Below are positions 37,128-45,906 of a stretch of 64,000 nt of DNA, one piece after another. The first letter of the stretch is position 1. Every line of letters starts with the position of its first letter. Made by a program: the position numbers and the translations under genes. The DNA comes from Streptomyces sp. HNM0575 (GTDB lineage Bacteria > Actinomycetota > Actinomycetes > Streptomycetales > Streptomycetaceae): contig NZ_JAASAG010000003.1 in NCBI RefSeq assembly GCF_012726265.1, forward strand, positions 422,522 to 486,521, read 5' to 3'. Below the pieces are notes generated by a model that worked only from the letters and a program-made list of their open reading frames with translations, did no database searches and was not told where the DNA came from.

Positions 37128-39596
37128 TCACCGCTTCTTGTTCTTGCCCTCGCCGTCCAGCAGCCCGGCCCGGCGCAGTGCGTCCGCCATCTCACTGTTG
37201 GCCGGGGCGGATTCGCGGCGCTGCTGCCTGCCGCCGCTGCCGCCACTGCCGCCGCCCTGCTTCCGGCCGTCCTGGCGTCCGCCGCCCTGGCGCTGACGGG
37301 GCGCACGGTCCGCGCCGCCCTGGCGCCGGCGGCCCTCACCGCGGCCTCCGCCGGACCCCGACGCGCCGCCCGGCCTGGATCCGCCGCCCGATTCGGACCC
37401 GGACCCGGAGCCCGACGTGTCGTCGTCCAGCCGCATCGTCAGCGAGATCCGCTTACGCGCCGCGTCGACCTCCCGGACTTTCACCTTGACGATGTCGCCG
37501 GGCTTGGCGACGTCCCGCGGGTCCTTCACGAACGTCTTCGACATCGCCGACACGTGCACGAGCCCGTCCTGGTGCACGCCGACGTCGACGAACGCGCCGA
37601 ACGCCGCCACGTTGGTGACCACGCCCTCCAGGACCATCCCCGCTTCGAGGTCGGTGAGTTTCTCGACGCCTTCCTTGAACTCCGCCGTCCTGAAGGCGGG
37701 ACGCGGGTCGCGCCCGGGCTTCTCCAGCTCCCGCAGGATGTCCGTGACGGTCGGCAGCCCGAACGTGTCGTCCACGAAGTTCTTCGGGTCGAGCGAGCGC
37801 AGCACCGAGGCGTTGCCGATGAGCGTGGGCACGTCGGTGCCCGCGGAGCCGACCATCGTACGGACCAGCGGGTAGGACTCCGGGTGAACGCTGGAGGCGT
37901 CCAGCGGGTCCTCGCCGCCGCGGATGCGCAGGAAGCCCGCGCACTGCTCGTACGCCTTCGGACCCAGTCGTGCCACGTCCTTCAGCTCGCGGCGGCTCTT
38001 GAACGGGCCGTGGCCGTCGCGGTGCGTCACGATGTTCTCCGCGAGCACGGTGCCGATGCCGGAGACGCGTGAAAGCAGCGGCGCGGACGCGGTGTTGACG
38101 TCCACGCCGACGCCGTTGACGCAGTCCTCCACGACGGCGTCCAGGGAGCGCGACAGCTTCACCTCGGACAGGTCGTGCTGGTACTGGCCGACACCGATCG
38201 ACTTCGGGTCGATCTTGACCAGCTCGGCGAGCGGGTCCTGGAGCCGGCGTGCGATGGAGACGGCGCCGCGCAACGAGACGTCCAGCTCGGGCAGTTCCTG
38301 CGAGGCGAACGCCGAGGCCGAGTAGACCGACGCCCCGGCCTCGGAGACCGTCACCTTCGTCAGCTTCAACTCCGGCTGCTTCGCGATCAGTTCACCGGCG
38401 AGCTTGTCCGTCTCGCGGGACGCCGTGCCGTTGCCGATCGCGATCAGCTCCACGGAGTGCTCGCGCGCGAGCGCCGCCAGCTTCGCCAGCGACTCCTCCC
38501 ACTGCTTCTGCGGCGCGTGCGGGTAGACGGTGTCGGTGGCCGCCACCTTGCCCGTGGCGTCGACGACGGCGACCTTCACGCCCGTACGCAGGCCGGGGTC
38601 GAGACCGAGCGTCGCACGGGTGCCGGCGGGCGCGGCGAGCAGCAGATCGCGCAGGTTGGAGGCGAAGACCCCGACCGCCTCGTCCTCGGCGGCCGTACGC
38701 AGCCGCAGCCGCAGATCCAGGCCGAGCCGGACCAGGATGCGCGTGCGCCACGCCCAGCGAACCGTCTCCGCCAGCCAGCGGTCGGCGGGGCGGCCCTCGT
38801 CGCGTACGCCGAAGTGGTGCGCGACTGCGTTCTCGTACGCACTCGGCACGCCCGGAGTCTCCTCGGAGCCGTCCTCCGGCTCCAGCACCAGGTCGAGGAC
38901 CTCTTCCTTCTCGCCGCGCAGCATGGCCAGCACGCGGTGCGAGGGCAGCTCGGTGAAGGCCTCGGCGTAGTCGAAGTAGTCCTTGAACTTCGCGCCCTGC
39001 TCCTCCTTGCCCTCCCGCACCCTGGCGACGAGCCGGCCGCGCAGCCACATGCGTTCACGCAGCTCGCCGATGAGGTCCGCGTCCTCGCTGAAGCGCTCGG
39101 CGAGGATCGCGCGGGCGCCCTCCAGCGCGGCGGCCGCGTCGGCGACGCCCTTCTCCTCGTCGGTGAACGCCGCTGCCGCCGCCTCCGGCTCCACGGACGG
39201 GTCGCGCAGCAGGCCGTCGGCGAGCGGTTCGAGGCCGGCCTCGCGTGCGATCTGCGCCTTGGTGCGCCGCTTCGGCTTGAACGGCAGATAGATGTCCTCG
39301 AGACGGGCCTTCGTCTCGGCCGTCCGGATCTGCTCCTCCAGCTTGGGATCGAGCTTGCCCTGCGACCGTACGGATTCGAGGACAGCCTCGCGCCGCTCCT
39401 CCAACTCCCGCAGATAGCGCAGCCGTTCCTCCAGGGAACGCAGCTGCGCGTCGTCGAGCATCTCGGTCGCTTCCTTGCGGTAGCGCGCGATGAACGGCAC
39501 GGTCGAACCGCCGTCGAGCAGCTCGACGGCGGCCTTGACCTGGCGCTCCCGTACGCCGAGCTCCTCGGCGATCCTGCCTTCGATGGTCGTCGTCAC
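37128..39596 (-). CDS. tex: Tex-family RNA-binding transcription accessory protein
   Basis: A Tex protein of 822 aa with the full domain order: helical N-domain (about 1-190), YqgF-like RNase H fold (about 325-450, GLDPGLRTGVKVAVVD), helix-hairpin-helix region (about 485-560, ASAPLLSRVSGIG) and an S1 RNA-binding domain (about 650-720, GMVLEGVVTNVAAFGAFVDVGVHQDGLVHVS). Tex binds RNA and is implicated in transcription and stress tolerance. The C-terminal 90 residues are Arg/Gly-rich (GRGEGRRRQGG), an actinobacterial extension that should bind RNA. The GTG start at 39596 (VTTTIEGRIA) is the first start consistent with the conserved N-terminus. Confidence 0.92.
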   Translation of the reverse strand: MTTTIEGRIAEELGVRERQVKAAVELLDGGSTVPFIARYRKEATEMLDDAQLRSLEERLRYLRELEERREAVLESVRSQGKLDPKLEEQIRTAETKARLEDIYLPFKPKRRTKAQIAREAGLEPLADGLLRDPSVEPEAAAAAFTDEEKGVADAAAALEGARAILAERFSEDADLIGELRERMWLRGRLVARVREGKEEQGAKFKDYFDYAEAFTELPSHRVLAMLRGEKEEVLDLVLEPEDGSEETPGVPSAYENAVAHHFGVRDEGRPADRWLAETVRWAWRTRILVRLGLDLRLRLRTAAEDEAVGVFASNLRDLLLAAPAGTRATLGLDPGLRTGVKVAVVDATGKVAATDTVYPHAPQKQWEESLAKLAALAREHSVELIAIGNGTASRETDKLAGELIAKQPELKLTKVTVSEAGASVYSASAFASQELPELDVSLRGAVSIARRLQDPLAELVKIDPKSIGVGQYQHDLSEVKLSRSLDAVVEDCVNGVGVDVNTASAPLLSRVSGIGTVLAENIVTHRDGHGPFKSRRELKDVARLGPKAYEQCAGFLRIRGGEDPLDASSVHPESYPLVRTMVGSAGTDVPTLIGNASVLRSLDPKNFVDDTFGLPTVTDILRELEKPGRDPRPAFRTAEFKEGVEKLTDLEAGMVLEGVVTNVAAFGAFVDVGVHQDGLVHVSAMSKTFVKDPRDVAKPGDIVKVKVREVDAARKRISLTMRLDDDTSGSGSGSESGGGSRPGGASGSGGGRGEGRRRQGGADRAPRQRQGGGRQDGRKQGGGSGGSGGRQQRRESAPANSEMADALRRAGLLDGEGKNKKR

Positions 39597-39777
39597 GATG
39601 GTTGGTCCGCCTTCTTGGTGCTGGGTGTCCCCGGTGAGCCTGCATTGTGGCAGGTGGCACCTTCGGGCGGAGGCACGGACCGGGGCACGCGCCGACGGGC
39701 TTGCGGCGCGTGCCCCGGATACGTGCGTACGTCTCCCCGTCCTTACGCGGGGCGATACGGGGGAGTCGGGAGCTGTC

Positions 39778-39903
39778 TCAGACCCTGCGGCCCGCCCTCG
39801 AGGCACCGCCGAACAGGCGCGCCAGCAGGCGGAAGGGCAGGGTCACCACGGTTGCGATGGCGCCTCCGATCATGCGGAGGCCGTCTGCGATTGCACGGAA
39901 CAT
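39778..39903 (-). CDS. LPFR-motif micro-protein
   Basis: A 41-residue protein, MFRAIADGLRMIGGAIATVV followed by TLPFRLLARLFGGASR and a basic end. The TLPFR motif and layout match the tiny 'LPFR domain' proteins often seen in streptomycetes. It is a single amphipathic or membrane-associating helix with a basic C-terminus. It is easily missed because a longer overlapping frame runs through it. Function unknown. The ribosome binding site is weak. Confidence 0.6.
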   Translation of the reverse strand: MFRAIADGLRMIGGAIATVVTLPFRLLARLFGGASRAGRRV

Positions 39904-39934
39904 GCGGCCCGGGTGACCGCTGCCTCCAGGACTA

Positions 39935-39970
39935 AACAGGGCCCCAACGCCCGGCGCGCCGCGCCCTGTT
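39935..39970 (-). terminator. Hairpin downstream of the SCO6745-family gene
   Basis: AACAGGGC at 39935-39942 pairs with GCCCTGTT at 39963-39970; the loop contains a further GGCGCGCC palindrome. It lies between two minus-strand genes and may end the upstream transcript. Confidence 0.4.
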
Positions 39971-40015
39971 CGCGGTACGCGGTCCCGCGCTGCCCGGTCC
40001 GTGCCCGAGCCGGGC

Positions 40016-40879
40016 TCAGCCCTTGCCGAACAGATCCGCCGGGAAGGCGCCCGCGTTCGAGGCCGAAGCGGCGAAGCCGCCCGCCAGTTCCGTGAGCCGT
40101 GCGACGCCCTCCGCACCGAGGTGTTCGTACGGGCCGCTGTCGAGACGGTCGGTGTCGTACTCCAGCTGCTTGCGCAACGCCCCGCCCTCCTCGGTGAGTT
40201 CGCCCTCGGAGTCCACGATGCCGCGCTCCCGCAGCCGCTCCAGGGCCGCCGTCCAGTCCTGCTGGTTGTAACCCCGGGTCGACAGGACCCACTTGGGCGC
40301 CATGCCGCGTCCGCTCGCGGTGTGGCTGACGAGCGCCTCCAGTGGATCCAGACCGGCCGAGAGCAGCACGGCGATGTGCGCGTCGCCGCGGTGCTCGCGC
40401 AGCAGCGTGGCCGCGTGCCAGTAGGCGAGGTGCGGAGCCTCCGGCACGGGCAGGTCGGCGTTGGCGGCGTAGAGCGGGCGCCCGGGGCGGGTGCACGCCT
40501 CGGCGGCCTTGAGCGCGAGCCCCGCCGCCTCCGCCATCTCCGGGGAGGCGACGGCCTCTTCGCCGAGCAGCTCGCGCAGCATCGTGTCGACCGCGCGCAG
40601 CCGCGCGGCGAGCACCGTCGCGGGAGAGGCGGACTCCCACACCGCGGGCAGGAAGCGCGACACGAGGGAGTGGCTGAAGTTGTAGAAGGTCGCCGTGACG
40701 GTGCCGGCGCTCGCGGCGCCGAGCGGCGCGGCACGCCCCGCGAAGTAGACGGCGCTGGGGTCCTCGATGCCGTACGGGGCGAGTTCCTTGCCGAGGGCGG
40801 GGGAGAAGTAGACCGCCGAGTGGAGCGGGTTGACCATGTTGTGACAGCGCCGGGCGGCGCGTTCCGGGAGAGACGTCAT
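40016..40879 (-). CDS. SCO6745-family protein
   Basis: A soluble, mainly helical protein of 287 aa with the pattern of the SCO6745 family of actinobacterial conserved proteins: ARRCHNMVNPLHSAVYFSPALGKEL near the start, YFAGRAAPLG, FYNFSHSLV, YWHAATLLREHRGDAH and a C-terminal winged-helix-like part (TRGYNQQDWTAALERLRERGIVDSEGELTEEG). The last part may bind DNA. Function unknown. ATG at 40879 is preferred; the GTG two codons upstream is possible. TTACC-GGGA-GGTAA at 40889-40902 just upstream is a possible operator. Confidence 0.8.
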   Translation of the reverse strand: MTSLPERAARRCHNMVNPLHSAVYFSPALGKELAPYGIEDPSAVYFAGRAAPLGAASAGTVTATFYNFSHSLVSRFLPAVWESASPATVLAARLRAVDTMLRELLGEEAVASPEMAEAAGLALKAAEACTRPGRPLYAANADLPVPEAPHLAYWHAATLLREHRGDAHIAVLLSAGLDPLEALVSHTASGRGMAPKWVLSTRGYNQQDWTAALERLRERGIVDSEGELTEEGGALRKQLEYDTDRLDSGPYEHLGAEGVARLTELAGGFAASASNAGAFPADLFGKG

Positions 40880-40985
40880 GGCCACACGTTACCGGGAGGT
40901 AATCGAAGTGTCCCGGCTGCTGCCGCGATGGCGCCGGTCCGCCGCCCGTACCGTACCCCGTACCCCGTACCGGCTCACCGTCCGG

Positions 40986-41864
40986 TCACGGCGCCCAGCG
41001 GAAGCGCGGGGCACGCCGCTCCAGGAACGCCGCGGCACCCTCCGCCGCCTCGCCGCTCTCCGCGGCCACCCGCCGCCAGTGCTCGGTGCGGGAGGCGTCG
41101 GTGGGCTTGTCCGCGCTGAACTCCTTCGCCGCCGCCTGCGTCAGCTGCGAACGCTCCACCAGCGTGCTTGCGAAGGCGGACACCCGGGCGTCCAGTCCCT
41201 CGCCGGGGTGCACCTCGTCCACGAGACCGGTCCGCAGCGCGCGGTCCGCGTCGATCAACTCCCCTGAGAAGAGCAGGTACTTGGCGGTCGCCGGGCCCAC
41301 GAGCCGCACCAGCCGGCGGGTCGAGGACGGCGGGTAGACGATGCCGAGCTTCGCCGGCGTCACCCCGAACAGCGCGTCCTGTGCGGCGAATCGCAGATCG
41401 CACGCCGCCGCCAGCTGAGCGCCGCCTCCCACGCAGTGGCCCCGTACCGCCGCCAGCGTGGGCTTGGGAAAGGTGCTCAGCGCCTCCTCCGCCGCCACCG
41501 CCAGCGACTGTGAGGACTCCACGGAATCACGCAGCGTGGCGATGTCGGCGCCCGCGCAGAAGGTGCCCTCCGCGCCCGTGACGACCAGGACCCGTACGGA
41601 TGAGTCGTCCGAGAGCCCCGCCAGCAGTCCGGGAAGCTCGCGCCACATGGCCTCGGTCATCGCGTTCCGCTTCGCCGGGTTGTGCAGAACGAGGGTGGTG
41701 ACGCCGCCGGAGTGCCGGGTGAGGAGGCAGGGTTGCGACCCCTGTGACCCCCGCGTCCCCTGCCGCCCGTGCGGTCCGTCCGGCCCGTCCGGTTCCCGTG
41801 ACGGCGGCATGTGCTCCTGCGGCTGGGCCGGACGCTCCGGCTCCGAGGGGTGTGCTGGCTCCAT
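40986..41864 (-). CDS. Crotonase-family protein lacking both catalytic glutamates
   Basis: An enoyl-CoA hydratase/isomerase fold protein of 292 aa. The acyl-CoA pocket and oxyanion hole are visible in EGTFCAGADIATL and GHCVGGGAQLAAACDLRFA. Where hydratases have Glu (GGGxELA) it has Gln150. Where they have the second Glu (PExxLG) it reads TPAKLGIVYP with Pro170 at the Glu position. It is therefore unlikely to hydrate enoyl-CoA and may be an isomerase, decarboxylase, thioesterase or a binding protein. The ATG at 41864 (MEPAHPSEP) precedes a disordered Pro/Gly leader of 45 residues. It is not next to other beta-oxidation genes. Confidence 0.82.
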   Translation of the reverse strand: MEPAHPSEPERPAQPQEHMPPSREPDGPDGPHGRQGTRGSQGSQPCLLTRHSGGVTTLVLHNPAKRNAMTEAMWRELPGLLAGLSDDSSVRVLVVTGAEGTFCAGADIATLRDSVESSQSLAVAAEEALSTFPKPTLAAVRGHCVGGGAQLAAACDLRFAAQDALFGVTPAKLGIVYPPSSTRRLVRLVGPATAKYLLFSGELIDADRALRTGLVDEVHPGEGLDARVSAFASTLVERSQLTQAAAKEFSADKPTDASRTEHWRRVAAESGEAAEGAAAFLERRAPRFRWAP

Positions 41865-42035
41865 GTACGGATCGTAACCGGGCACTGGCCATGGCCCACG
41901 GGACGGCAGATGCAAGCTCTGTCACACAGCCGTCCCCGGCGTAAGTCTTCTGTCAAATGCCATCGATAAGTGCCGACTTGCGGTCAGTGGGCCGGACCTG
42001 GCCGCCGGCATACCAACACTCGATGCACGTACATC

Positions 42036-42063
42036 TGCAAGAACGCTGCAATGCAAGAACACT
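42036..42063 (+). promoter_or_regulatory. Direct repeat upstream of HATPase regulator
   Basis: TGCAAGAACGCT at 42036-42047 and TGCAAGAACACT at 42052-42063 match in 11 of 12 bases, 16 bases apart. They end just before the GGAGGA ribosome binding site of the next gene. Could be a tandem operator or an mRNA-level site. Confidence 0.35.
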
Positions 42064-42078
42064 CGGAGGAGAGCAGGG

Positions 42079-42636
42079 GTGGGGGAGATGGAGAGCCACG
42101 GGAGTCATCCGCCCGGTCCTGGCAGAAGGTCCACGGTGGCGCTGCCGCCCTACGAGCGGACCGATTCCCGTGTGTGCGAGGGGACTTGGCGCTTCACGGC
42201 TCCGGCGCTGGACTCCTCCGTGCCCCGGCTGCGCCATGCCGTACGCGATCTCGTCCGGCGCCAGGGCGTCGTGCCGGACGAGATCCTCCAGAGCCTGCTG
42301 CTGATCCTCTCCGAGCTGACCACCAACGCCGTACGTCATGCCGCGCTGCTGTCACCCGAGATCGGGGTGGAGGTGGCGCTGCGGCCCGGACGGCTCCGGG
42401 TCTCCGTCGAGGACAGTCACCCCTACCGTCCCAAGGCCCTGGCCGCCGCTCCCGACGAGGAGCACATCGGCGGACGGGGCCTTCTTCTCGTCAAGACGAT
42501 CACGTCCGAGTCGGGCGGCCTCTGCGACGTCGAACAGACAGGCACGGGAGGGAAGGTGATCTGGGCCGAGCTGCCGCTGCCGTTCGCCGACGGTGCGCTG
42601 CCCGCCGCGGTCACCAGCCCCCGGCCCCTGCCGTGA
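42079..42636 (+). CDS. ATP-binding (RsbW/HATPase) regulatory protein
   Basis: A GHKL-ATPase of the anti-sigma-factor-like group that is abundant in Streptomyces (185 aa). N-box SELTTNAVRHA, then VEDSHPYRP and HIGGRGLLLVKTI supply the ATP lid. Such proteins bind a partner (sigma factor or HTH protein) and phosphorylate or sequester it. No partner gene (DUF397, XRE or STAS) is adjacent. GTG at 42079 has GGAGGA 8 bases upstream. Its end overlaps the convergent idi gene by 26 bases. Confidence 0.82.
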   Translation: MGEMESHGSHPPGPGRRSTVALPPYERTDSRVCEGTWRFTAPALDSSVPRLRHAVRDLVRRQGVVPDEILQSLLLILSELTTNAVRHAALLSPEIGVEVALRPGRLRVSVEDSHPYRPKALAAAPDEEHIGGRGLLLVKTITSESGGLCDVEQTGTGGKVIWAELPLPFADGALPAAVTSPRPLP

Positions 42637-43171
42637 TCTCAGCGATCGCGGGCCGAGCCGCGTCGAGCACCGTCATGAACCAGGCGGAGAACGCCCCTTC
42701 GGCATGCCGGCGCTTGAGCTCCGCGGCGGTGACGAAGGCCGTCTCCGCGATCTCCTCGGGATCGGGGCGCAGTTCGTCGCGTACGACACCGGCGAAGAGG
42801 TGGTTGTACTCCTGCTCCACCAGGCCCGAGCGCGGGTCGGGGTGGTTGTAGCGGACGGTGCCCGCCTCCCGCAGCAGGAACGGCGCCACGCCCAGCTCCT
42901 CGCTCACGCGCCGTGCCGCGGCGGCGAACGGCGCCTCGCCCGGGAAGGGATGGCCGCAGCAGGTGTTGGACCACACACCGGGGGAGTGGTACTTGCCGAG
43001 CGCCCGGCGCTGGAGCAGCAGCCGGCCCTCGTCGTCGAAGAGGAAGACGGAGAACGCGCGGTGCAGCCGGCCCGGTGCCACATGTGCGGAGAGCTTCTCC
43101 GCGGTACCGATCGTGGTCCCGTCCTCGTCGACCAGTTCGAGCATGATCGGTGCCGCTGAGCTGTTCGCCAT
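42611..43171 (-). CDS. idi: Isopentenyl-diphosphate delta-isomerase, type I
   Basis: A Nudix-fold enzyme of 186 aa that interconverts IPP and DMAPP. The active-site Cys72 lies in SNTCCGHPFPGE, with metal ligands His30/His37 region, His74 and the Glu pair in VEQEYNHLF. The Nudix-like box ARRVSEELG follows. This supplies DMAPP for prenyl synthases, such as the one in the hopanoid operon 17 kb downstream. AAGGA lies 5 bases before the ATG. Confidence 0.93.
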   Translation of the reverse strand: MANSSAAPIMLELVDEDGTTIGTAEKLSAHVAPGRLHRAFSVFLFDDEGRLLLQRRALGKYHSPGVWSNTCCGHPFPGEAPFAAAARRVSEELGVAPFLLREAGTVRYNHPDPRSGLVEQEYNHLFAGVVRDELRPDPEEIAETAFVTAAELKRRHAEGAFSAWFMTVLDAARPAIAEITAGAGGW

Positions 43172-43304
43172 GTTGATCCTTCTGTCGGGGCTGTCCGGGT
43201 CCGTGTGGTCCGCCCTCCGGCGTCCGCCGCGTACCGTCCGCCGGCGGCCTCCGCCGCGTGCGTCGCCGGCCTCCGGCCGACGGTGCGCCCCAGTCTGCCG
43301 CAGA

Positions 43305-44240
43305 TCAGTGGCACAACTTCGCTTCGTGAGCCGCATGTCCGCGCGGCTCCAGCTGGAACGTGCAGTGCTCCACGTCGAAGTGGTCGCCGAGGCACAGCTG
43401 AAGATCGTGCAGCACCCGCTCGTGCTCCACGGAGCCGAGGGTCGGCTGCGTGACCACCACGTGCGCCGAGAGCACCGGCATGCCCGAAGTGATCGTCCAC
43501 ACATGCAGATCGTGCAGCCCGACCACGCCCTCCACGGCGAGGATGTGCTCGCGTACTTCGGCCATGTCGACGTCCCGGGGAGCGGCCTCCAGCAGCACGT
43601 CGACGGCCTCGCGCGCGAGGCGCAGCGTACGCGGAACGATCATCGCCCCGATGATGAGCGAGGCGGCGGGGTCGGCCGCCTGCCAGCCCGTGGTCGCGAC
43701 GATCACGGCGGAGATCAGCACGGCCAGCGACCCGAGGGCGTCCGCCAGCACCTCCAGGAAGGCACCGCGCACATTGATGCTCTCGCGCTGGCCGCGCAGG
43801 AGCAGCGAGAGCGAAATGACGTTCGCCACAAGGCCGATGGCACCGAAGAGCGCCATCAGCGCGCCGTCGGTGTCCGCGGGCTCGATGAAGCGCTCGACCG
43901 ACTCGAAGAGGACGTAGCCGCCGACTCCCAGCAGCAGCAGGCAGTTGGCGAGCGCGGCGAGGATCTCCGCGCGGGCGAAGCCGAAGGTGCGCCGCTCGCT
44001 CGACGGCCGGTTGGCGAAGTGGATGGCGAGCAGCGCCATGCCCAGGCCCAGCGCGTCCGTCGCGACGTGTCCGGCGTCGGCCAGCAGCGCGAGGGAGTCG
44101 GCGAGCAGCCCGCCGACGATCTGCGTGACCAGCACGGCGAGCGTGATGAACAGCGCGACGCGGAGCCGCTTGCGGTACGCGGCGGCAGCGGTGCCGCCCG
44201 CCGCCGGAGCAGGCCCTCCGTGAGCGTGCCCAGCGCCCAT
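43305..44240 (-). CDS. Cation diffusion facilitator (CzcD/ZitB type)
   Basis: A proton-driven Zn/Co/Cd efflux protein of 311 aa with six membrane helices. The metal site is visible as SLALLADAGHVATDALGL (HxxxD in helix 2) and FLEVLADALGSLAVL (DxxxD-like in helix 5). The His-rich start (GAGHAHGG) and the C-terminal cytoplasmic ferredoxin-like domain (LHDLHVWTITSGMPVLSAHVVV) are typical. GGAGG lies 9 bases before the ATG. A near-palindrome at 44331-44345 may be its operator. Confidence 0.9.
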   Translation of the reverse strand: MGAGHAHGGPAPAAGGTAAAAYRKRLRVALFITLAVLVTQIVGGLLADSLALLADAGHVATDALGLGMALLAIHFANRPSSERRTFGFARAEILAALANCLLLLGVGGYVLFESVERFIEPADTDGALMALFGAIGLVANVISLSLLLRGQRESINVRGAFLEVLADALGSLAVLISAVIVATTGWQAADPAASLIIGAMIVPRTLRLAREAVDVLLEAAPRDVDMAEVREHILAVEGVVGLHDLHVWTITSGMPVLSAHVVVTQPTLGSVEHERVLHDLQLCLGDHFDVEHCTFQLEPRGHAAHEAKLCH

Positions 44241-44330
44241 CGCTGCGAGCCTCCGCGTCCTCGGTCCGGTGCGTCACGCGCCTGTCGATCGCAAGTCAAC
44301 TACGCCGCGGGGACGGGTGCAACGCGACGC

Positions 44331-44345
44331 TGAACACCGTTGTCA
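44331..44345. promoter_or_regulatory. Near-palindromic site upstream of the cation efflux gene
   Basis: TGAACACCGTTGTCA is symmetric except at positions 4-5 and 11-12. It lies 91-105 bases upstream of the CDF start, in the gap after galE. A metal-responsive repressor could bind here; the match to known consensus sites is only partial. Confidence 0.25.
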
Positions 44346-44431
44346 TGTGCCGTGACCTGCGATTTCGAATGCGGTTTCCCTTCGGGGCGCGGACGCGGTG
44401 CGCGGCGGGCCGCAGGCCCGAGGGGCAGCCG

Positions 44432-45508
44432 TCAGCGGGCCTCCGGATGGCGAAGGCACCAGCCCTCCCAGGCGGAGGCGATCATGTCGCGCACGCTGTG
44501 CCGTGCCGTCCAGCCCAGCTCCTTCTCCGCCAGCGCCGCCGAGGCCACCACGCGTGCCGGGTCGCCGGGCCGCCTCGCGGCCACCTTCGCCGCGGGCTCG
44601 CGCCTGCCCGTGATCTCGGCGACGAGGTCCGCCATCTCCCGCACGGACAGGCCCTTGCCCGTACCGATGTTCACCGTCAGGTCCTCGGCCACGGCACCTG
44701 AAACGGCACCTGCTGCGACGCCCGCCGTGGCACCTTCCGCGGCACCGCCCGCGGTGCCGTCCCCGGCGGCCGCGCTCCCGGAGAGCCGCCGGGCGGCGGC
44801 CAGATGCGCCTCGGCCAGGTCCTGGACGTGGATGTAGTCGCGCACGCAGGTGCCGTCCGGCGTCGGATAGTCGTCACCGAAGATCAACGGCGGCTCTCCG
44901 CGCGTGAGGGCGTCGAAGAACATCGGCACGATGTTGAACACCCCGGTGTCCGCCAGCCGCGGCTCGGCGGCACCGGCGACGTTGAAGTAGCGCAGACAGA
45001 CCGTCGTCAGGCCCTCGGCCCTGCCGGTGGCGCGGACCAGCCACTCACCGGTGAGCTTCGTCTCACCGTAGGGATTCATCGGCACGCACGGGGTCGTCTC
45101 CGTGACGAGGTCCACGTCGGGGGTGCCGTATACCGCCGCCGAGGAGGAGAAGACGAAGCGGCGCACGCCCGCGGCGACGACCGCCTCCAGCAGCACCGTC
45201 AGCCCGTGCACGTTCTCCCGGTAGTAGCGCAGCGGTTGCTCGACCGACTCGCCGACCTGCTTGCGGGCCGCGAGATGCACCACACCCGTGACCTCGTGCT
45301 CGGCGAACGTACGGTCCAGCAGCGCGCGGTCCGGGACCGAGCCCCGCACCAGCAACGGCTCCCGGCCCGGCCCCGGCATCCCCTCCAGCCGCTCCGGCAC
45401 CCCCGCCGAGAGATCGTCCAGGACGACCACCCGCTCCCCGGCCGCCGCCATCGTCCGCGCCACATGCGCCCCGATGTAGCCCGCCCCACCTGTGATCAAC
45501 CACGTCAT
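44432..45508 (-). CDS. galE: UDP-glucose 4-epimerase with a low-complexity insert
   Basis: An SDR-type epimerase of 358 aa: NAD loop TGGAGYIG (6-13), SSSAAVYG, catalytic Tyr147-x3-Lys151 (NPYGETK) and YIHVQDLAEAH. It interconverts UDP-glucose and UDP-galactose, or the N-acetyl forms, for glycan synthesis. Residues 243-275 are an Ala/Gly-rich insert (SGSAAAGDGTAGGAAEGATAG) between the DNA-binding-like helix AHLAAARRL and the VNIGTG strand. The insert is absent from ordinary GalE. It is encoded by imperfect short DNA repeats and probably loops out on the surface. The gene is divergent from the envelope cluster and could supply its sugar. Confidence 0.92.
   Translation of the reverse strand: MTWLITGGAGYIGAHVARTMAAAGERVVVLDDLSAGVPERLEGMPGPGREPLLVRGSVPDRALLDRTFAEHEVTGVVHLAARKQVGESVEQPLRYYRENVHGLTVLLEAVVAAGVRRFVFSSSAAVYGTPDVDLVTETTPCVPMNPYGETKLTGEWLVRATGRAEGLTTVCLRYFNVAGAAEPRLADTGVFNIVPMFFDALTRGEPPLIFGDDYPTPDGTCVRDYIHVQDLAEAHLAAARRLSGSAAAGDGTAGGAAEGATAGVAAGAVSGAVAEDLTVNIGTGKGLSVREMADLVAEITGRREPAAKVAARRPGDPARVVASAALAEKELGWTARHSVRDMIASAWEGWCLRHPEAR
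44684..44782 (-). repeat. Degenerate 12-15-bp repeats encoding the GalE insert
   Basis: Imperfect copies of a GGCACC(TG/GC)CCGCGG-like unit code for the Ala/Gly insert of GalE. The reading frame is kept. It resembles the other short-period arrays of this window. Confidence 0.6.
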
Positions 45509-45906
45509 GCGGGAACCCTATCCGCCGCCGCGAAGGGGCCGTACGGCCGCGGAATCCGTTCTGCGGCACGGTGATGGGGCCGGCCCGGCACGGCCCTCCG
45601 GCGCGGTCACCCGATCGAGTCCGCGGGACGGGCACGAGGCGCGGTGCCTCCGGGCGCGGAACGCCGCCGGGTGTGCTCCCGTACCGAGCCCGCCCCGCAT
45701 TTGGCGCTCCGTCCAAGATCGACCATGCTGTGCTGCGGCAGTGCAACGCCCGCCCGGTGAACGCGCGATGAAGGCCCGGCTGTTCGATCCGATAGCCTCT
45801 GCCGACGCGCCGCCCGCCGACGAACGGGCCGTGCGCGCCCTGCCCGCTGCCCGGCCGTGCCCCGGCCGGAAGACGCGCTGTGCCAGCGTCCAAGGAGTGA
45901 GTTCGA
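45509..45906. other. Intergenic region between galE and the envelope cluster
   Basis: This 398-base gap lies between divergent genes and should hold both promoters. I see no -10/-35 pair good enough to call. No convincing small gene is present; short frames here lack ribosome binding sites. AAGGAG at 45892-45897 is the ribosome binding site of the following gene. Confidence 0.5.

Noticed and set aside
40986..41864. Classical enoyl-CoA hydratase
   Set aside because: Both catalytic glutamates are replaced, so the simple annotation is not supported.
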